DNA of 64,000 nucleotides. It comes from Pyxicephalus adspersus (taxonomy: Eukaryota; Chordata; Amphibia; Anura; Pyxicephalidae). Below are positions 24,932 to 37,664 of this stretch, in pieces; within the stretch, counting starts at the first letter, position 1; the number at the start of each line of letters is the position of its first letter. Made by a program: the position numbers and the translations under genes. The DNA lies in contig NC_092862.1 of the NCBI RefSeq assembly GCF_032062135.1, positions 67,354,715 to 67,418,714 of the forward strand, in the 5' to 3' direction. The notes under the pieces were generated by a model. The model saw only the letters and a list, made by a program, of their open reading frames with translations, was not told the DNA's origin and made no database searches.

Positions 24932-25540
24932 GGCTAGATCAGTGTTTCTGAACCTTTTTTACACAAGGGAACTCTTGAAATAGCTTTCAGGTCTTCAAGG
25001 ATCCCCTGCTATATTTACCATATCCATAGCTCACTGTACATTATTTAGTGATGGGTAGGAAGAATGCTTCTTACATTGCTGGCCATTGGGAATAATGTGA
25101 CCATTACACTGCCAAAAAAATCCTTAAGCTACGTACACACGTAAAATTTTTCTCGCCCGATAATCGGCATCGGCCAGATATCGGGCGAGAATCTGGCATG
25201 TGTACAGCTCAGGTCGTTCATCATCTGTTGATCCGTCCTGGCAGATCCACGAATGATGAACGAGGAGCGATCCTAATGCAAGGGAAGGGGGAGAGCACGC
25301 AGCAGGGTGCCGCTCCGTCGCTCTCCCCCTCCCCTCTCCATAGAGCAGAATGGTGCTGTATGTACAGCACTCGTTCATGCATCTTGCGGTTCTTATCGTT
25401 GGAAAGGATCGTGAAAGATCCTTTCCAACGACAAGAATTGCTCGTGTGTATGCGGCTTTAGAGAGGCACAAAATCCTCATTGCATAATGAGCCCCTAGCA
25501 ATCTCTGGAGGAACCTTGGGTAAGAAACACTAGGCTAGAT
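24932..25540. mobile_element. hAT-type non-autonomous element with 8-bp target duplication
   Basis: The 8-bp sequence GGCTAGAT at 24932-24939 is repeated exactly at 25533-25540. The element between them starts CAGTGTTTCT and ends AGAAACACTA, an inverted pair with one mismatch at the outermost base. Eight-base duplications and CAGTG-type ends are diagnostic of the hAT superfamily. No transposase is encoded. A CpG-rich MITE is inserted inside it at 25127-25457, so the original element was only about 260 bp. Confidence 0.92.
25127..25457. mobile_element. CpG-rich MITE, short subfamily, copy 3 (nested)
   Basis: TTA at 25124-25126 is duplicated at 25458-25460, around ends AGCTACGTACACAC and GTGTGTATGCGGCT. 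It is inverted relative to copy 1: the GGATCGTGAAAGATCC hairpin lies near its right end. Insertion into the hAT-type element gives a clear relative order of the two events. Confidence 0.9.
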
Positions 25541-26797
25541 ACTTGATAAGGACGAGATCTTTAATCCTAATTGTTCTCTATGCATCTGACATAATATTAT
25601 CACCTCTTAATATTTTTTCTAATAATCCTGTAGGCTGCTAAACCATATTCATGGTGCTAAATATGTTCTAAACAACCAAAGATGTATTAATACGTGCCAG
25701 TTGTAAATCATCTGTAAGGAAATGTATGTGATAGAAACTATTTTATATTCATGAAAAAGACAAATTGTAATTGCTATGTCCAAAGCTACATTGAAAAGAA
25801 ATGGTAAAAATGGACACCCTTGACCAGCACTTTTTTAATGTACTTAATTGGAGAAACTGAATCTGATATAATTACCATTGTGTATTAGAAACCTACATTT
25901 CGCCAACAAAGTGTATAGCAATAAAGTAGCAATGAAAATGAGAAGTATGGCATGTTTAACGTATCTCCTTACTTTTCAAATGGTATAATACTAATGGTAT
26001 GGATGCTTTTTGCTACCATGCAGAAGTGGAGACCTACCTGTACAACATGAACTAGATCAAAGATCACCTATTAAAAAGGACAGAAGTGAAATAAAAAAAA
26101 GGGTCCAATTTAGGAAAAATAAATTTAGAAACAATACATTGATACAAATGTCAATGTAAAATTATAAACCTGTTCTGGTTTTTTTTCTTCAGTTAAAAAC
26201 TTGGCGGTTGATTTTTTTTCACAATTTTTCTCATGTTTAAAAAGTAATTTGTAAAGTCTAATGAGTTTAGGTGGTCATTAATTAGTCTGCTCCTCTATAT
26301 TTTCTTGATAAACTTCAGATTTGAAAATATGTGGACACAAAAAAAAAAGGCCGCAACTTGCTAAACAGCTGAAATCAAGTGGGCATACTTTTTCATTGAA
26401 ACTGCAGATCAGGCATTTTTTGAATCAGAAATACTTTTTAAAGCCAAGTCATTTCACGGAAAAATAAGTTCAAGCTCAACAGAAGAATGGACTTCATTCA
26501 GTTCTTCTACTGAAGCAGACACCTACAAATGATACAAACTGGCAGAAAGCTTTTTTAACTTTAAATATTCAAATATTTGTCCCCTTCATAGGGTACGGTA
26601 AATGTTCTTCTTTTTTAAATTTTGCTTCAAATTTCCCTTTTTCAAGTCATTCTCCAAAAGCCCAAGTTCATTTGAAAAGTATTTTGTTTTAGAAATTATT
26701 TACTATCATGTTAAAGTTTTAGATTTAAATCATTAGCTTTTTTTATTGGCATCTGCCAAAGGGCAATCTTTAAAACAATATGACTCCTCCAGCATCA

Positions 26798-27214
26798 AGC
26801 TGCGTACACACTTCCAATTTTTTTCGTTGGAAATGAACGACGAACGACCGATTGGCCAAAAATCGTTCGTAAAAAAAGTAACCAACGACGCCGACGAACG
26901 AGGATAGTCGTTGGAAATGAACGACCGGACCGGCGGATCGGATTGGACGACGATCGTTGACCATCTATCGTGTGTACGGTCGTTCAGTGATCGTCCATGG
27001 TCTGAGCATCCGCGGTGAACGAACGTTCGCTCACTTCCTGTGGTGCACGTCACTTCCTGTATCGTTCAAACGATCGCATCTATCGTGTGTACAATATCTT
27101 TGAACGATTGTGTCGTTATCTGTAGGTACAGGATCGGTGCCATACGATCGTTCGCAGATATCGTGCAGGATCGTTCGTTTACCAACGATAAAAATTGGAA
27201 GTGTGTACGTAGCT
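26798..27214. mobile_element. CpG-rich MITE, long subfamily, copy 1
   Basis: The 417-bp element has ends AGCTGCGTACACACTTCCAA and TTGGAAGTGTGTACGTAGCT and a TCA target duplication (26795-26797 and 27215-27217). The interior is full of ACGATCGTT-like palindromic words and CpG. It shares its termini with the short subfamily but has a different interior. Reading frames through it have simple composition and are not genes. Confidence 0.9.
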
Positions 27215-28884
27215 TCACTACCAATACTTCTTCATTTTTTTTTTTTTTTTTTTTTAGAAGTTTTACTATGGCTGGCAAAAGCTAAAGCGAAAGAGAATGT
27301 TTACTTTAATGAGCCAATGAACCTCAGTATAACATGTGTCATGAATTTAACTCGCCTTCTAACCGTTCCTACAAAAAGATACATGTTTATTGCAGATATG
27401 ATTTCTGTTTTGTTTTTGGAGTATTGAAGAGCAAATATACAGCCTTTAAAAAGGCTTTTTTATTTTTCCACCATCCTTAAAGGTTTTACCTCTTTACTGA
27501 TAACTAACATACAGCGATAGTTGTGGCTATGTTTTTTACTTTCTGTTTGTTGTGGTCTGACTTGGAAAGTCATGATCAGTTTTAGAATTAAGTGTCTCAA
27601 AGTGTCTTTTAATTTTCGGAAAAATTAAATGTCCTTTCTAGGCTAAATCAAACACACCCACACTTCTCATTCACTTCAATAAAAAGGAATCATACTCCTA
27701 TTCACTATGAAAATGAATTATTTATTGTTTGCCATTATCATACAGTTAGACTGGCTGGCTTGAGTTCTACTAGTAGAGTAGAGTAGAGTTTTAGCCTGAC
27801 TGGCTATCTGGAATCCGCTAGCTGGCAAAGTTCAGCCTGTAAGCCCAGTAAACATTTTGGTTAGATGCCCAAATAGTGATGTACCACTTTTCTTAAAGAC
27901 ATAGCGTTTTTGGTAAATCTTTGCATCCTCCATATACCTCGTCCACCACTGTACTGTCCAGACGTTGAAATATTAACTGTACTAGTTATTACTATTATAG
28001 CGATTTTGTATGAATGAGAGGACCATAAGTGATGGGCATATATGATTGTGTGTCTCCAAGTCTGGAAATGCACATAAGCCAGCCAAAACTCTCATATGGC
28101 ACTCAATAATCAAGCTGTAGACAGGCCAACTTAACCTAGTAACATTTTGTTGTGTTTAGTGGTGGGACATCCCTTTTCATTCACCACCATTAAGGTTAGG
28201 ACTCTAGACTTGTGTATGTGGCAACTACAAATCCCCATTACTAAATACATGGGTGGGACAGAGGGGGTCAGGTCCTTTATTCTTCTTTATTTGGTTTCTG
28301 GTTATGATATCATTTACCTACCTCACACTTGATGGAAATGGTATTTTGCCAAAGAGGGCTCAAGCACCTAGAGTAAGACTTGGAGTTTACAGAACACTTT
28401 TGCTCTAAAAGATGAGGAGTGGCAGGAGAGTAAAAGTATCTAAGTGTCCGTCAGCTTGTTGATTCACTCAAAGTTGACAAAGCACAGGTTCAGCTTAAGA
28501 AATTAAGTGTGACATAAGTAAATAGATGCACTAAAGGATAAAATGCAGTCCTGAGTAAACAACGTCACTTGAGAACTTTCAAACAACACGCTGTAGTCTT
28601 TGGTGGTTCAAGTTTAACGACTGGTTTATATTTTGAATCTGGTGCATACGTCTTCCAGTTAAGGATCTTTTGCTATCCTCTGCTAAGGATATACTAAACA
28701 TGCCTAAGGCTTGGTACTTGCTGATAGGATGCAAATATGTGTTAAATAAAGTGGAATAGATCCTTTTTATAATTATATTCTTTACTTATTCTTCAGACAA
28801 TACCACAGTTTTGTGTTAAGATTTTTCTAAAAATTATTACCTCAATAGATCTCAGTACCCTCATTCTTTTTATTCAATTTTATT

Positions 28885-29334
28885 TCCAATTTTGGTTCTG
28901 TACATTACAACAATTAATTTTAAATGAAACAACACAGATGCAGTTGAACTGCAGACTTTCAGATTTATTTCAGTAGGTTGAACAAAAAGATTGCATAAAA
29001 ATGTGAGGAACTAAAGCCTTTTTTTTACACAATCACTTTATTTCAGGGGCTAAAAAGTAACTGGACAAATTAAAAAGCTGAAAATAAAATGTCAATTTCT
29101 AATATTTGGTTGAAACCCCCTTTTCCTGCAATGACAGCCTGTAGTCTTGAACTCATGGACATCACCAGATGCTGGGTTTCCTCCTTTTTAATGCTCTGCC
29201 AGGCCTTTACTGCAGCGGCTTTCAGTTGCAGTTCAACTGCATCTGAGTTGTTTCATTTAAAATTAATTGTGGTAATGTACAGAACCAAAATTAGAAAAAA
29301 GTTGTCCCTGTCCAAATATTTATGGACCTAACTG
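28885..29334 (-). mobile_element. Tc1/mariner deletion derivative
   Basis: The left sub-terminal repeat (AATTTTGGTTCTGTACATTA) and the complete right end, GGACCTAACTG followed by TA, enclose a small remnant of the transposase C-terminus. On the minus strand, 29220-29100 reads AAVKAWQSIKKEETQHLVMS. The two inverted arms are about 150 bp each, so the element is mostly terminal repeat. It belongs to the same family as 12049 and 50572. Confidence 0.88.
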
Positions 29335-29405
29335 TATATATTTCTTGGAGGAACTTGAGTAGTAAGGTTTCTTTTGATTAACAGGGGCCCATTTATTTTT
29401 CTGTG

Positions 29406-29427
29406 TTATTATTATTATTATTATTAT
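29406..29427. repeat. (TTA)n microsatellite
   Basis: A run of about seven ATT/TTA trinucleotides, 70 bp after the end of the Tc1 derivative. Confidence 0.95.
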
Positions 29428-29872
29428 CTTCCTGTGTAGTTAATGTTACTTTCCCAAAGTATCACTTTTTTTGGAAAAATTATACTTCTCTTACTCCTCC
29501 TTTGTGCATTCTCTATATATTTAAATAAATGAAAAACTAGCCTGTGAGTTGCCTTCCTATTTGCTATAACAGGCTGTGGACCTATAAAGAGGGATTTCAC
29601 AACTGGAGTTCTAGAAAACACAAGAAGAAAGCTTATTTCTTATAAAAAACTTATAATTTCAATACTTTTTTTTTTAATTTTTCGAAATTACAAATTGTAC
29701 AAAGAATAATTAAAATCTAACAATTTTGTTCTGAGGTTAACACTCCCTTACAACCAGTGATGCATGTTTATTAACAGTTAATTGGGTTTATGGGCCAGTC
29801 TGAGCTGTATTTGTATCTTGGCTGTAAAGCTTTGACATGAAGATTTATGTGCTTTTTCTCTTGTTTATACAG

Positions 29873-29984
29873 TACCTGCGCAGGACTTTTAGCGCTTTTC
29901 ATTTCCTTGGCCTGCCTTGTGTCGCTTTGGAGAAACAAGGACACAACTGTGAAAGAGGGATATTTCACAGTGCACATCTGTCAG
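29873..29984 (+). CDS. PIGN: PIGN exon E
   Basis: The acceptor CTTGTTTATACAG is followed by T, which completes the Val codon begun by exon D. The exon reads TCAGLLALFISLACLVSLWR then NKDTTVKEGYFTVHICQ and ends in phase 0 at donor GTCAGC. One membrane helix is followed by a charged loop. A second AG at 29882-29883 would give another frame, and only the first keeps the reading continuous with exon D. Confidence 0.92.
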
Positions 29985-32900
29985 GTCAGCATATCTGTAA
30001 AATAAACCAATCTCGTCAACTCTGGAGGTCAGCAAGTCTCTAGTTTGATCTACTGTTCTTGTGTGTTTTTGATATAAGAATCCATGTCACTGTATTGTAT
30101 ATGACTTGTGTTTCTTTATTCCCTACTAAAAATGTTTCTAGTATCCAAGCAAAAACTGGAACTAGAACCAGAGTTCCTCTTTAAAAAAAATTTTCTGGTT
30201 TACTAAGGTTTTATTGAACATGTCAGCTAAATATACTGATTTACCACCACATGAGCATGAAATTATTGATTTTTGTGCTATATTGTATGTGAAAGCCAGT
30301 TCATAAAGATTATTGCACAGGCTATTAATCCTTAAAATACTGATAGCTTCTGGCTAGTTGTGAGGTTCTATAAGGTACCTTTTAGAGAATAGCAGAAATA
30401 AATATGCTCTGTACAATCAAATACTAATATCAGATATTAAGGTTGATAACTAGTCCACACAAACAAATTAGGATTGCACAACTATGTAAAATTGTGTATT
30501 CAAAATAAATAAATACATCAGAAAGCTGTAATAAAGTAATGAATGCGGTTGAAATAAAGTATATAGGCTAGTGAATTGATCCTGCTAATACTTTTATGAA
30601 TTGATAATAATAATAATAACGTGAAGTACCCCAAGCTAATCTCTTGTTGTGAGGAATTAGTAAAACTAATTTTGTGCAAAGTAAGTTAACATTATATTTA
30701 CACTCTTTGTTAACTATATTTTGGGTAATACATTTAAAGGTTTCATAACTTAGAATCCTAATCCTTTATTGCACCAATAAAGTTGCCAAGAAATTTATCC
30801 TATCAGGAGTCAAAGTTCAATATATTTGTTAAATAAAGTTACTCTAAAAACGGATTGCTTAGCTAGGGTAGATTAGTTATTTTAGGGTCTTTTGATGTTA
30901 GGTAGAAATAAAGAAAGTTTAGACGTTTAAACAGAAATAAGCAGCATGATATGTTTAAGCTTTTGGTAGTCTTTCTCCCACATTGGCTGTACATGCATAT
31001 GCCTAGGTTTGATGGAATTGGAGATTTAATTGCAGGAATCATTAAAGGGATTTACAATCTAATGAAGTTCATTTCATTTCAATTCATTTAGTGAAATCCA
31101 GCCAATAAATAGCATGCAAACATCATGTTTGACAATTACTGAAATTTTACAGCTAAAATGACCCAATATAGTCCATAATCATTTGTTGTGTGGGAACCAT
31201 TAGTAGATTTCATCCAATTCAAGACCTTGTAAAGTCCAGCCAAAACATATTTAATTTTGCATCAACCTGGGGTTAGGACAGGTTTTCATTGACCCAAAGA
31301 ACAAAAGTCCCACTGCATACACAATCCCATGCAGGCAGTAGAGGATGCACAGCATGTCTAGAAAAAGGAAGTCTGCATGTTTCAAACTTGTACTTGTTCA
31401 ATGAAAGATAATCCAGTAAACCTAGAACTTGAGTGGGGGTGTGCAAGATTTATTGGGTTTAGCTTTTCATTTGCATCAGTTTCTTAGGGAAATTTTGAGT
31501 TTTACCAATATTTTTATTTCTTTGTTATCCCTTCTTTGCTGGTAACTGCTTCACAGCTTTCCTTTTTTAATGGGTGTCACAGGGACATGGAAATACCATC
31601 TGAACTCTTCCCCACTTTATCATAAACAAAAAAAACAAACTAAAAAATAGGTATTTATCATGAAAATTAATGGTGTATAATTAGGATGAGCAGTTTTGTT
31701 CAGCCAAAGACATGTAGAGTCTCCTGCAAGCATTGTACCTCTCCTGGTAGTTTTAATCATTTTACCATATCCATTTCATCTAAAATGCCACCTCTCAACA
31801 TAAGGACCAAATTGATAATACAAAAAGATGATGGAAGTAAATCAGGAAGTTTTTGACTTAAGTGGGTTAGTTACAAAGATGTATGTAGCAGTCCAGCATA
31901 TGACTGACTTTCTAAATTCAAAGCTTTTAGTTCTCCCATGTTGATGTATGCCCAAGAGCTTCATATTTCACATATTACTTACACTTGCTGTAAAATAGGA
32001 TTGCAAAATGAAAATTAGTATGATAATTTGAAACTCACAGTAATTGATTGGGGAATACCAGAGAGTTGTGTTAATCACTTGCTTATAATGAGGTGTTATT
32101 GAATCATCACTGACCTTTTTCTTACTGTTGAGCATGACATTTTGACCATTTTGCCTTAGGAGTGAAAAAAATAACACTTAGACTATTTCCTCTTTCATCG
32201 CCCAATCTAAAATAATAGTATTAAAAGGCTTCTCTAGAACAGCCAGGGTTAGCAATTTCTGGAAATAGATTGCAGAGATTATGCTGCATTTAGTAATGGT
32301 GTCATATTTTGCCTTTGAGAGATATAAGGGCTAACTTTATTAATTGCTTTTAAACTTTTGCAGCTGTTGCAAAGGTTCCCATGAAATCAGACACAAAATA
32401 GATTTGCTTCTGTGTAACCCTCCAAGGACTTGACCTGAAAATCCCATTTTTAGCATGTACTGTGCAATTTACAGCCAGAGGCAGTGTCTTCCTCCTAATT
32501 CATTCATGTTCTGTATGTGCAAACCTGAAGACATTTAGAATTCAACAAATAAGAAAAATATGTAGCTTGGTAAATGAAATTATCTGCACACAAGGAGTGC
32601 ATCATGAAAACATTATAAGCAAAATGCCTCTAATTTTACTTATTTAAAAATATAATTACAATCTTGGTACAGAAGTACTGTGACATCTTTAATAGGCATA
32701 TAAACAATATTTTAATTTTCAAACACATAAGAATTGATTTAATGAAAGAGTAAAGCACAATCATTCTGCAGGGTAAATATTCATTTAATTCAAGTTTTTT
32801 TTTTTATTTCCTATGAACATAACTGGGTATTCTTTGCAAAGTGAATGTATACCTCATGCACTAGGCAAACTGAAGTATAACTTTGCCAATCATGTTTTCC

Positions 32901-33532
32901 TGGTTAGGTAAATTAACCCCACAGAATAACACAAACATTTATCTTTTTTTGTATCATAAAGAAAGTTTATGTGTAAAATTTGCAGCATTATTTTGAAAAG
33001 GCAAAATATGGGAGGGTGCTTTAAACTTGCAATACTCAAAATCCAAAACATGTTTTCTTTAATTTTAACACTCAAGGTTTAATTTGATGGCAATATATTA
33101 TAATTTTACTGTAGCTCTTAGTATTCTCCACCCCCCTACGGTAGGTTATTTCCTAATTGTAAAGTGTTAATAATAATTAACAGAATAATAAGAATAATTT
33201 AAACACAACTGTCTGAATTGATTTGTTTAGCTTGGCACATTGTAACATTTAATGCCTAAAAAGTAGGCCAGGTAAGTCAAATACAATATTATCACACTAC
33301 CCTATGTTTATTCAAGGCTTTGAATGAGCATTAGCAAAAGAAAAAGACCAGAAAAAGGCTGCAATTATTGAGAGGCTTTTTTTTCTGAAACTGGTTTTGT
33401 TTTTTGAGCACTATTAATACAGTAAATGCTAAAGTCACACGGAAGATCATTCTTTGTAGAGAAGATTTAATTTTTTTGTACTGATATGTGTTGACTGTGT
33501 GCTGTCACTGCAATTACCTTTTTGCTTTATAG
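29985..33532 (+). other. Intron E-F (3548 bp)
   Basis: Apart from a short (ATA)n run at 30602-30620 this is AT-rich sequence. I recognise no mobile element in it, which is unusual among the longer introns here. Reading frames are all short and uninformative. Confidence 0.7.
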
Positions 33533-33641
33533 ATGCTGAGCCTTGCTGTTTCTATATGGATTTTAAATACCACTCACTCCAGCTTAGCTGCTAAGCAGGG
33601 GCTACCGCTGCTAAATCAGATATTGAGTTGGCTGATAGTAG
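33533..33641 (+). CDS. PIGN: PIGN exon F
   Basis: The acceptor TTTGCTTTATAG leads into phase 0. The exon reads MLSLAVSIWILNTTHSSLAA then KQGLPLLNQILSWLIV and ends with one base, G, at donor GTATGT (33642). The KQGLPLLNQI run is a strong family match. The first about 11 residues end a membrane helix that continues from exon E, and the NTTHSS stretch is a polar loop carrying an N-T-T sequon. Confidence 0.94.
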
Positions 33642-34249
33642 GTATGTAGATCATTTTAATATTTTGAAATTGTACAAGTGTTGCTAACTGTGGCTGCTGG
33701 GTATATTTCTTGATACAATTAAGCCAGATCCATCTCTTTTTTGATAAGATATACTATAAAGATATTTAGGATTTTTATTTAATCATCATTTATCAAATCA
33801 TAATTTTATAATCATTTAATAATGTATAACATATAGGAATTTTTGTATTAATAAGCAGTCACCAAGCCCTTTCCTCGCTGCATATATGCCCTTAAGTCCA
33901 AGACATTTATGGGTTGAGCAGGCCTAATAACCTTACCAAGTGAGATTAGGAAGATTGTTTAATAGGATGTCCAAACGTACTACATTTGTCCGATTTTTGA
34001 AAATTCTGGATTTTTGAACGGTATATTTACCTGAGCCTTCCTCTCGCAGCACCTGTGGACATCTGGCACAGTTCCGGGGAACTGGCAGTAGGGACGTCTC
34101 AACGTGTACTTAGTGTAGCAAACAGACCTACAGCTGTTTCTGCAGAACAGCGATGTCAAAACATAAGTGGGCAAACAGTGTACTACAGTCCCTGTATTGA
34201 AAATGCGATCTGAAATTTATGCCTGAAAACTTAAGGAAATTGATTATTG

Positions 34250-35260
34250 AAGGCCACATAGTGGCCCATCAAGTGGTTCCATCAGGTTACAACATCAAAT
34301 TTAAGTCCTGCAATCCAGAACAATTGTTTGCTTCCAATCCATGTCTTATATCTATGTGCTTGTTGGATTACCATTAGGCAGAATCTCAATGACTCATGGC
34401 CAAGCTCCTGTCAGATCTCCATTCAGCATTACAGGGATTTATATCCCAAGGGGTGATGGTCCCAAATCCTTTATCTGTATGACTCACAACCTCACAGTCC
34501 CAAAGAAAGATAAGGTTTATTTAACTCTGGACCTCGGAGTGCTTGATTTTTATTGTAAGGGTGTAAAGGTTTCAGATGGAACCAGTTCATTTTGTCTTTG
34601 CCAGACATCATCAGGGAAATTTTTTAGGATCCTGTAACTTCAAAGATGCATATTTACATGTCCAAATTTGTTGCTAGCACCAAATATATCTCTGTTTTGT
34701 GATGGCATAAGGGAGAATCGTTATCAGTTTGTGGCATTCCCTTCATTCTGATCTCAGCTTCGGAGTTCTGGAAAAGTCTTGGCTTGAGACTATAAGGGAT
34801 ATCTGAATGATGTACTTCTGCAATCATATTCCCAGTCTGAACTGAATGGCAATCTGTCCATCACCATTTAAACTGCTTTGAAATATTTTGGTTGCATGTT
34901 GAAATTGAAGAAATACTCCATGTTGATGATCTACATTAATGTACCTGAGCATAGATTGATTTGTCTGTCTGTTGGACTGAAACAAAATTCCTTAAGGTAG
35001 ATCTTGTCAGGATGCAATCCACCACAGCCATGGTGTATGTCATATGCAGCAGCAGTGTACTTAACATGGTACATGGCCTATATTTTGCAGTGCACTGAGA
35101 GGCATGTCTCATATCTCTCCATGGCTTACATTCTGGGCATAGACAAAAGCCATGCAAATTATCTGAATTGCCACAATCTGGATCAGGGGATAGGTCCCTG
35201 CAATAGTAAATCCTTTATCATGCCTTTAATTAGGAGCACCAGATATGCCTTTCTAGATGT
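34250..35260 (+). pseudogene. DIRS-like retrotransposon RT/RNase H relic
   Basis: In shifting plus-strand frames the sequence reads LTVPKKDKVYLTLDLGVLDF, then FRWNQF, then FKDAYLHVQI (near 34645) and AFPFILISASEFWKSLG. Further on come DDLH and, near 35010, MQSTTAMVYVICSSS. This order matches the DIRS1 type of tyrosine-recombinase retrotransposons: a VPKKDG...LDLRSLN block, a DLKDAYLHVPI motif, an ALPFGLSSAP motif and the RNase H-side MTATI block. Many frameshifts and stops make it dead. The integrase-like recombinase and the inverted ends were not found, so the type is inferred from the RT alone. Confidence 0.6.
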
Positions 35261-35454
35261 CCAGACTCCGTTATAAAACAGAATTCATGCCCAAACGAGG
35301 ATTCCTAAAGTATATGCCCGGGATTTTCTGGTGACACTGTGGGACGACTACTCCCTGATGTATCACGCATTCGCACATTCTCTTTTGAAAACATGGTGGC
35401 CAAGTATAATTACTTGTGTTCTGCAGAAGATTTACTTTTATGATATTAGGGAGG

Positions 35455-35945
35455 TTCTCTTTAAGCTAGTTCTGTATCTATTTGCAGATTGGATTTTCCA
35501 AACCTATAGACCCTAATTTGCATATTAACAGCCTGTGGGGTACTGTGTCAAATACTTTTGCAAAGTCCAAGTACATAATATTTACTGCTTCTTCACTGTC
35601 TACCTGTTTACCTACTTCCTCATAAGAATAGAGTAAATTTGTTTGACAACTTCTAACTTTCTTGAACTCATGCTATCACTTATAATATTATTTTTTAGCA
35701 GAAACTCTTCTATGTTATTCTTTATCAAACTCTCTAGGACCTTTCCAACTATGGGCGGTAAACTTACCGGTCTGTAGTTACTTGGTATTGCTCCCTTATG
35801 CTAATCCATTGGTACCATGCCAGTGATTAGAGTCTCTGAAAATTAGAAACAATGGCTTTGAAATAATTGAGCTCAGCTCTTGGATGTAATTCATCAGTTC
35901 CAGGTACTTTATCAACCTTTATTTTATCCAACTGTTTATCATATC
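35455..35945 (-). mobile_element. CR1 LINE internal fragment
   Basis: Plus-strand blocks such as TTTGCATATTAACAGCCTGT, GTCTACCTGTTTACCTACTT and GGTCTGTAGTTACTTGGTA parallel those at 19335-19620, so this is the RT part of the same CR1 family in minus orientation. Both ends are truncated and the frame is lost. Confidence 0.85.
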
Positions 35946-36354
35946 AATTGTGAGCCATTGTGACTTGTTTAGGGCAGTGACATTGCTATTTGCAATTTGG
36001 ACTTGAGCTCCTCCATTTTCCTGTGTGTACGCTAAAAAAATGTAAAATAATACATAGATTATTTTCAGCAAAAAATTCATGAGGTAGAGAAACATGTAAA
36101 ACACAGTACTGTGTGACTCCTATGCGGAAATTTAAAAAGTTTACATTAAAAAAGCCTGTTTTTTTTGTAGAGACTATTACACTTTGGTTGACATTATTAG
36201 AAATTTTTTTATTATAGAAGGCTGCCTATGGTAACTTTTCACAAGCCTATGGACAACATAAAACTGTGTGCAGGAAAATACCTCTTCTCCTACTCACATT
36301 GTTATCTTCTATATTCTGATAAGCTATTGAAACTTTTTATTCATAGATCTTTCA

Positions 36355-36897
36355 GAGGTCTTTCCAAAAAAGAACGAACGACTAGCGACCGCTTGTTCGA
36401 TAATCATTAACAAAAAAAATGTAGAAAGACTGGACAACGACGCAAATGAACGACCAATGTTGCTGGAGACGAACAATCGTCCCAGTGGATCTGATAGTCC
36501 AGCGAACGTTCGCTATCTATTGTGTGTACAGTCGTTCAGTGATCGTGGATCGTTTTGAGGTACACTTTCTCCTCTACTTGTCACCAAGACTAGGTACACA
36601 CCTGCAATTGTTCTTGTCCGTTAAGGCTACGTACACATGTGAAATAATTATCATTAGAAAACGTACGATTAATGACCAATCAACGATTATGCACGATTTT
36701 TTTGAACGATCATATTGTGCACGATTCTTTACATGCTGTAGCGATACGATCGTTCAAATATGAACCACCAATAATGTACACACACTAAATACGATCATTT
36801 GAACAATACAGGAAGTGACATGTACAGGAGAAAGTGTACCGCAGAACAATCCACGATCACTGAACGATCGTCACCGGATCACGTGTGTAAATAGCCT
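36355..36897. mobile_element. Degraded CpG-rich MITE copies, at least two
   Basis: From about 36370 to 36600 the interior words of the long MITE subfamily recur (ACGAACGACTAG, ATTGTGTGTACAGTCGTTCA) without clear ends. A second unit starts AGGCTACGTACACATGTG at 36624 after TTA and ends CACGTGTGTAAATAGCCT at 36897. The parts are in mixed orientation and may be nested. They are older than the copy at 37241. Confidence 0.65.
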
Positions 36898-37240
36898 AAT
36901 TTGGACTTATAATGGCAAGTAAAAAAATTTTTCCAGGGAATAAACTATTTCCACTTTTATGGGAGTTAAGTTGTGTATAGCTTTCAACTCCTTACATCCA
37001 CAGGAGATGTGACAACTGAAGTTTCACCCCTTATCTTTGAGGAGAACTACAGAGAATGACTTGTGAAGGAAGTTGATGCTTCTAGATGTGATATTTAGAC
37101 TTTAGAGTTGAATTTAAGACTGAAATAAAGCACAAAGTGATGTGTTCCTTTAAAAAAGTTCATGTATTTTTACATAAAAGCATAACTTCCTGAATATATG
37201 TTGATGTCTGCTGTACTTTGCACAGCAGTACTTAGCCTGA

Positions 37241-37664
37241 AGGTGCGTACACACTTCCAATTTTTATCGTTCCAATCGAACGACGAACGATCGATTGGGC
37301 AAAAAATCGTTAGTAAAAAAGTAACCAACGACGCCGACGAACGAGGAAAATTGTTGGAAACGAACGACCGGACCGGCGGATCGGATTGGGCGACGATCGT
37401 TGAACATCGTTCGTGTGTACGGTCGTTCGTTGATCGTCCATGTTCAGAGCATGCGTGATGAACGAACGTCCGTTCACTTTCCTGTCGTGCACATAGTTCC
37501 TCTATCGCTTAAACGATCGTATCTATTGTGTGTACAATATCTACGAACGATCGTGTCGTTAACTCTATGTGCAGGATCGGTGCTATACGATCGTTCATAT
37601 ATATCGTGCAGGAACGTTCGTCGTTCGTTTTCCGACGATAATAATTGGAAGTGTGTACGTAGCT
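37241..37664. mobile_element. CpG-rich MITE, long subfamily, copy 2 (recent)
   Basis: This 424-bp element has ends AGGTGCGTACACACTTCC and GGAAGTGTGTACGTAGCT and an exact TGA duplication (37238-37240 and 37665-37667). By eye it differs from the equally long copy at 55335 at about ten positions. The intact duplication and high similarity imply recent transposition. Overlapping reading frames on both strands are artefacts of its palindromic words. Confidence 0.93.

Larger units (their letters stand above)
10108..29872 (+). other. Intron D-E (19,765 bp)
   Basis: This is the largest intron seen, with donor GTAAGA and acceptor TTTATACAG. It contains a sequence gap, Tc1 copies, an L1 relic, two CR1 copies, two SINE copies, a hAT-type element with a nested MITE, and one long MITE, each listed separately. 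Stretches without a recognised element are 10731-11930, 17600-18170, 19745-20770, 21215-22970, 23290-24930, 25541-26790 and 27260-28880. They are AT-rich and show no coding signal. Confidence 0.8.

Noticed and set aside
26733..27053. Arginine- and serine-rich frames over the CpG-rich segments (also at 37198-37735 and 55401-55802)
   Set aside because: They arise from the palindromic ACGATCG words of the MITEs. They appear on both strands and in several frames.
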